Of a DNA stretch of 64,000 bases, positions 60,938 through 64,000 are shown piece by piece. Below the pieces are notes generated by a model. It did no database searches, was not told the DNA's origin, and saw nothing but the letters and a program-made list of their open reading frames with translations. The stretch comes from PALSA-610 sp038239145. GTDB lineage: Bacteria > Actinomycetota > Acidimicrobiia > IMCC26256 > PALSA-610. Location of the stretch: the NCBI GenBank assembly GCA_038239145.1, contig JBBSFB010000008.1, forward strand, positions 1 to 64,000, written 5' to 3'. Every line of letters starts with the position of its first letter. The first letter of the stretch is position 1. The position numbers were made by a program, and so were the translations under genes.

Positions 60938-61671
60938 GCCGGCCGGCCGGGCGGGCCGAGGCGATGCTCGAGGCACGGGTGGGCGCGGCGCGGGTGTGGT
61001 GCACCGGCCGGGCCCAGGGCAACGTCGGCGATCACGTCGGCGACGATCCCGAATTGGTGGCGCGCAACCGCGCCGCGTTGCGCGGCGAGATCGGTGTCGG
61101 CGCCGAGGCGAACTGGGTCTGGCTGCGCCAGGTGCACGGCACCGCGGTGCACGTCGTCGACCGCGCGGCCGGCGGGCCGCGCGCGCAGGCCGTGCGCGGT
61201 TTTCCAGTGGCTGATGCCGCCACGACGGCGAGACCGAGGATGGCGCTGGCGATCGTGACGGCCGACTGCGCGCCGCTCGTGCTTGCAAGCGACGATGCAG
61301 TCGGGGTGGTGCACGCCGGACACCGAGGCCTGGCCGGCGGCGTCATCGAGGCGACGATTGCCTCGGTGCGCGAGCTCGGTCGGGGCGAGGTGCGCGCCTA
61401 TCTCGGTCCGTGCATCCGTCGGGCCCGCTACGAGTTCGGCGCCGATGATCTCGACCGCTTCGTGAACCGGTTCGGTGCGAGCGTGGAAGGTCGCACGCGC
61501 TCGGGCCGCCCCGCGCTCGACATTCCCGCCGCGATCCGCGTGGTGCTCGACCGCGAGGGCGTCGTCGATTTCGTCGACTCGGGGATTTGTACGGCCGACT
61601 CCGACGCGTACTTCTCCTACCGCCGCGAGCACGAGACCGGACGGCAGGCGACGATCGCGGTCCTGTCTTGA
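60934..61671 (+). CDS. pgeF: Peptidoglycan editing factor PgeF (YfiH/laccase-domain family)
   Basis: The 245-residue protein has RQVHGTAVHVVD, ADCAPLVLAS, VGVVHAGHRGLAGGVI and YLGPCI, the His/Cys metal-site motifs of the family. The usual HAGWRG reads HAGHRG here. PgeF removes wrong amino acids from peptidoglycan precursors in some bacteria; in others it acts on purine nucleosides. GTG start overlaps the ftsZ stop. Its stop is followed by 17-base repeats. Confidence 0.9.
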   Translation: MSRPAGRAEAMLEARVGAARVWCTGRAQGNVGDHVGDDPELVARNRAALRGEIGVGAEANWVWLRQVHGTAVHVVDRAAGGPRAQAVRGFPVADAATTARPRMALAIVTADCAPLVLASDDAVGVVHAGHRGLAGGVIEATIASVRELGRGEVRAYLGPCIRRARYEFGADDLDRFVNRFGASVEGRTRSGRPALDIPAAIRVVLDREGVVDFVDSGICTADSDAYFSYRREHETGRQATIAVLS

Positions 61672-61717
61672 CCGAAGTGTCGTCGTGACTGGGGTGTTGT
61701 CGTGACTGGGGTGTTGT
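61667..61717 (+). repeat. 17-base tandem repeat at the pgeF-yggS junction
   Basis: CGTGACTGGGGTGTTGT occurs at 61684 and 61701, a weaker copy (12 of 17 matches, including the pgeF TGA) at 61667, and the start of a fourth at 61718. The yggS GTG is the GTG of that fourth unit, so each unit carries a GTGAC. Confidence 0.75.
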
Positions 61718-61718
61718 C

Positions 61719-62390
61719 GTGACTGTCGGGACGCGTCTGGCCGAGGTGCGCGAGCGCATCGACGCGGCGGCGCGCGCGGCGGGACGCGAACCCGACGAGG
61801 TCGCGCTCGTCGTCGTGACGAAGCAGGTTGGTGTCGACCACGTGCGCAGTGCACTCGCGGCCGGGGCGGTCGATCTGGGTGAGAACCGCGCCCAGGATCT
61901 CGTGGCCAAGGCCGAAGCGATCGTCGAGATCGGGACCGAGCTCCCGCGTTGGCACTTCATCGGTCGGCTGCAGCGCAACAAGGTGCGATCCCTCGCGCCG
62001 TTCGTCGCGCTCTGGGAGTCGGTCGACCGCGAGGAGCTCGCGGTCGAGATCGGGCGCCGGGCCCCGGGCGCGAGGGTGCTCGTGCAGGTGAACGTGGGGG
62101 AGGAGCCGCAGAAAGGTGGTTGCCCGCCCGGGGACGTGGGTGCGCTCGTCGATGCGTGTCGGTTTCACGGCTGTGTGGTCGAGGGACTGATGACCGTGCC
62201 CCCCGCGGCGGGGGACCCACGGCCGGTGTTCGCCCGGCTGCGCCGGATGGCCGACGACCTGGGGCTTCGCGAGTGCTCGATGGGCATGAGCGGCGACTTC
62301 GAGGTCGCGATCTGGGAGGGCGCGACGGCGGTGCGGGTGGGCAGCGCAATCTTCGGTCCGCGGCCGGGCGGCGCCGACGCGCGACGATAA
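61719..62390 (+). CDS. yggS: PLP homeostasis protein (YggS/PLPBP)
   Basis: The 223-residue protein has VALVVVTKQVGVDHVRSAL (PLP lysine), LGENRAQDLVAKAEAI, WHFIGRLQRNKVRSL and SMGMSGDFEVAIWEGATAVRVGSAIFG, all in family positions. It binds PLP and keeps vitamin B6 and amino-acid pools in balance. Commonly sits between ftsZ and sepF in Gram-positives. GTG start. Confidence 0.95.
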   Translation: MTVGTRLAEVRERIDAAARAAGREPDEVALVVVTKQVGVDHVRSALAAGAVDLGENRAQDLVAKAEAIVEIGTELPRWHFIGRLQRNKVRSLAPFVALWESVDREELAVEIGRRAPGARVLVQVNVGEEPQKGGCPPGDVGALVDACRFHGCVVEGLMTVPPAAGDPRPVFARLRRMADDLGLRECSMGMSGDFEVAIWEGATAVRVGSAIFGPRPGGADARR

Positions 62391-62506
62391 CCTTGCGCAC
62401 GCAGCGCGGAGCCAGGTATGTGCGCGCGCCGACGGCTCGACAGCTGTTCTCGCCGGCACCCCAGGAAGTCAGCCCAAGAACTGTTTACGGATGAGAGGGA
62501 CGCCGC

Positions 62507-63079
62507 ATGTCGGTCTTTCACAAGACGATGGTCTGGCTGGGCCTCGTCGACGACGACGAGTACTACGGCGAGGACGACGAGTACTACGCGGATGAGTACG
62601 GAGAGCCCGTTGCCGCCCCGGCGCGCCAACCCGCGCGCGTGAGTGCGGGCGCGCCCGCCACCGCCGCACCGCCCGCGGCGGAGTCGAGCCCGCTCACGGT
62701 GATCCGCAGCCGGCGCGAGCGGGAGGAACCCGCACCGGCGCCGCCCGCGCCGGCCCCGACGCGCGCGTCGGCAGTCAAGCCGATTCCGATGCCGGCCACG
62801 CGCGTGCACGTGATGGATCCGAAGGGTTTCAACGACGCCCAAGAGGTCGGAGACCGATTGAAGAACGGTCAACCCGTCATCTTGAACCTGCAGGGCGTCG
62901 ACCGTGATCTCCAGCGGCGACTCATCGACTTCGCGAGCGGGCTCGCGTACGCGCTCAACGGCACCATGTCCAAAGCGGCCGATCAGGTGTTCCTGCTCAC
63001 GCCGTCGAACGTCGAGGTCTCCGACGAGGAGAAGGAGCGCCTCCAGGCGCGCGGTCTGTACCGCACTCCGCGCCCGTGA
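62507..63079 (+). CDS. sepF: Cell-division protein SepF
   Basis: The 190-residue protein has an N-terminal amphipathic membrane-binding helix (MSVFHKTMVWLGLVDDDE), a Pro/Ala-rich linker, and the SepF core VHVMDPKGFNDAQEVGDRLKNGQPVILNLQGVDRDLQRRLIDFASGLAYALNG, followed by FLLTPSNVEVS. It tethers FtsZ to the membrane, replacing FtsA in actinobacteria. GAGAGGG lies seven bases before the ATG. Confidence 0.97.
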   Translation: MSVFHKTMVWLGLVDDDEYYGEDDEYYADEYGEPVAAPARQPARVSAGAPATAAPPAAESSPLTVIRSRREREEPAPAPPAPAPTRASAVKPIPMPATRVHVMDPKGFNDAQEVGDRLKNGQPVILNLQGVDRDLQRRLIDFASGLAYALNGTMSKAADQVFLLTPSNVEVSDEEKERLQARGLYRTPRP

Positions 63080-63116
63080 AACAGCCTCGATCGTGAAGCG
63101 GCCTCGCTCATGAAAC
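63076..63116 (+). repeat. 17-base tandem repeat at the sepF-yggT junction
   Basis: GTGAAACAGCCTCGATC (63076), GTGAAGCGGCCTCGCTC (63093) and then ATGAAACA (63110) follow each other at 17 bases. The first holds the sepF TGA, the last the yggT ATG. Confidence 0.75.
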
Positions 63117-63370
63117 AAGTTGTCTGCGAGGCGCTCAACATCTATCTGTTGATCCTGCTCGCGCGAGCGATCATGTCGTGGTTCCCGGTGCGCCCGGGAA
63201 CGGCGCTCGCGAGCTTTCTCGGCGTCTTGATGCAGTTGACCGAACCGGTCCTCGCCCCCGTACGCCGGATCATTCCGCCCGCCGGCATGTTCGATCTGTC
63301 GTTCCTCGTGGTCCTGATCCTCATCGAGGTCATCCACGGGGCGATCGGCTGCTCCGGCAACTTCATCTGA
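63110..63370 (+). CDS. YggT-family membrane protein
   Basis: The 86-residue protein has two membrane helices (EALNIYLLILLARAIMSWF and FDLSFLVVLILIEVIHGAIG) with the family motif TEPVLAPVRRIIPPAG between them. YggT proteins are linked to division and ion homeostasis but their role is not defined. The ATG lies on a junction repeat after sepF. Confidence 0.92.
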   Translation: MKQVVCEALNIYLLILLARAIMSWFPVRPGTALASFLGVLMQLTEPVLAPVRRIIPPAGMFDLSFLVVLILIEVIHGAIGCSGNFI

Positions 63371-63390
63371 CGGGTTGATCTGACGGGCGG
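63365..63390 (+). repeat. 13-base duplication over the yggT stop
   Basis: ATCTGACGGGTTG (63365) and ATCTGACGGGCGG (63378) are adjacent. The first contains the yggT TGA. Confidence 0.65.
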
Positions 63391-63453
63391 GTTTCCCGGA
63401 TCGGCCGACCGCATTGCTCAGTTCAGGTACACCTCTGCGCGGGGTGCCGGGTC

Positions 63454-63459
63454 TACGAT
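63454..63459 (+). promoter_or_regulatory. Possible -10 box of a leaderless divIVA transcript
   Basis: TACGAT ends nine bases before the divIVA ATG, and no ribosome-binding site is present. No clear -35 is visible 17 bases upstream. This suggests transcription starts at or near the ATG. Confidence 0.4.
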
Positions 63460-63467
63460 GCGGCGAT

Positions 63468-64000
63468 ATGGAGATCACACCGCGAGAGCTCCGCGATACC
63501 GAAATCCACTCCGAGATGCGCGGCTACAGCCGCGACGAGGTCAACGATCTCCTCGAGCGGGCAGCCACCGCAATCGACGCCTCGAACGAGCGCGTGACCC
63601 AGCTGCAGGACCGGCTGACGTCGGCACAGAGCGAGGCGACGCGCACCCGGGAGACCGAGGACATCCTCCACCGCACGCTGCTGCTCGCGCAGCGCGCCGC
63701 GGACGAAGCCGTCGCGGAAGCGACCGCGAAGTCACGCCAGATGCTCGACGAGGCGGAGATGTCGTCGCGTCGCCTCGTCGCCGATTCCGAAGCCGAGGCC
63801 CGGCGCAAGGGCGAAGCGGAACGACGCCGGCTCGAGCAGGAGATCGTGGAGCTTGCCGGCCGCCGCGACACCCTGTTGGCCGACGTCGAAGCGCTCACTC
63901 GGTTCGAAGCGGAGTATCGCGAGCGGATGGTGCGCTCGCTCGAGACGGATCTCACCGCGCTGAAGACCCGGCCGACCACGGCGCCCGCCGCGAAGCCGGA
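63468..64000 (+). CDS. divIVA: DivIVA/Wag31-like polarity protein (cut by window end)
   Basis: The visible 177 residues open MEITPRELRDTEIHSEMRGY and SRDEVNDLLERAATAID, the DivIVA membrane-binding domain, then a long coiled coil (RVTQLQDRLTSAQSEATRTR, LLAQRAADEAVAEATAKSRQ). In actinobacteria this protein marks the poles and drives tip growth. The C-terminal part lies beyond the window. It is the usual last gene of the dcw region. The coil composition is similar to that of the 1349-residue protein at the other end of the cluster. Confidence 0.93.
   Translation, partial: MEITPRELRDTEIHSEMRGYSRDEVNDLLERAATAIDASNERVTQLQDRLTSAQSEATRTRETEDILHRTLLLAQRAADEAVAEATAKSRQMLDEAEMSSRRLVADSEAEARRKGEAERRRLEQEIVELAGRRDTLLADVEALTRFEAEYRERMVRSLETDLTALKTRPTTAPAAKP

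Overview
This is a GC-rich (roughly two-thirds G+C by eye) actinobacterial chromosome segment. The division and cell-wall (dcw) cluster reads mraZ-rsmH-ftsL-like-ftsI-murE-murF-mraY-murD-ftsW-murG-murC-murB-ftsQ-ftsZ-pgeF-yggS-sepF-yggT-divIVA. SepF, FtsZ ending in DFDVPEFLR, a MurE with the DNPR (meso-diaminopimelate) motif, a DUF3040 protein and dinB upstream of mraZ all say Actinomycetota. The absence of typical mycobacterial or streptomycete features makes an Acidimicrobiia-like lineage my best guess, which is inference only.

Bases 1-5900 are a worn accessory region. It holds the tail of an ISL3-type transposase, a membrane GT-C glycosyltransferase and a DPM1-like GT2, a remnant of a second GT-C gene, a DUF433/PIN-like toxin-antitoxin pair, an integrase tail, a CmcI-type methyltransferase and a twice-frameshifted methyltransferase. 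Bases 5900-12800 carry small regulatory and metabolic genes (SCO6745-like protein, an ArsR/AHSA1/DHFR-like operon, a geranylgeranyl-reductase-like flavoprotein, a UbiE-like methyltransferase and a UbiA-like membrane protein), then SRPBCC and secreted hypothetical proteins. Bases 12800-17400 hold a PAS-GGDEF gene broken by about five frameshifts, a strong terminator, and a secreted GH26-like glycosidase with two carbohydrate-binding modules, led by a 58-residue small protein whose ribosome-binding site lies in a hairpin.

Bases 17400-40100 are mostly housekeeping: phosphoketolase-acetate kinase, a HAD hydrolase, AlaC-type aminotransferase, a TetR regulator with its operator, PlsC, GlpK, a PPi-type phosphofructokinase, TesB, threonine aldolase, a PIG-L deacetylase, NUDIX, DinB, a Gfo/Idh/MocA oxidoreductase, DUF3040, a MerR-like regulator, the TgpA/DUF58/MoxR block and an HNH nuclease. 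A 1349-residue coiled-coil protein is divergent from mraZ. The dcw cluster follows, mostly with 4-11 base overlaps. A four- to five-copy MraZ-box array, a structured leader between mraZ and rsmH, and a separate ftsZ promoter are visible.

The most unusual genome-scale signal is recurrent short tandem duplication (units of 13-22 bases, 2-8 copies) placed on stop codons or stop/start junctions of neighbouring genes: xfp-ackA, alaC-tetR, after pfk, nudix-dinB, ftsW-murG, ftsQ-ftsZ, pgeF-yggS, sepF-yggT and after yggT. Together with the unrecognised giant coiled-coil protein beside mraZ, this is what I would look at first.
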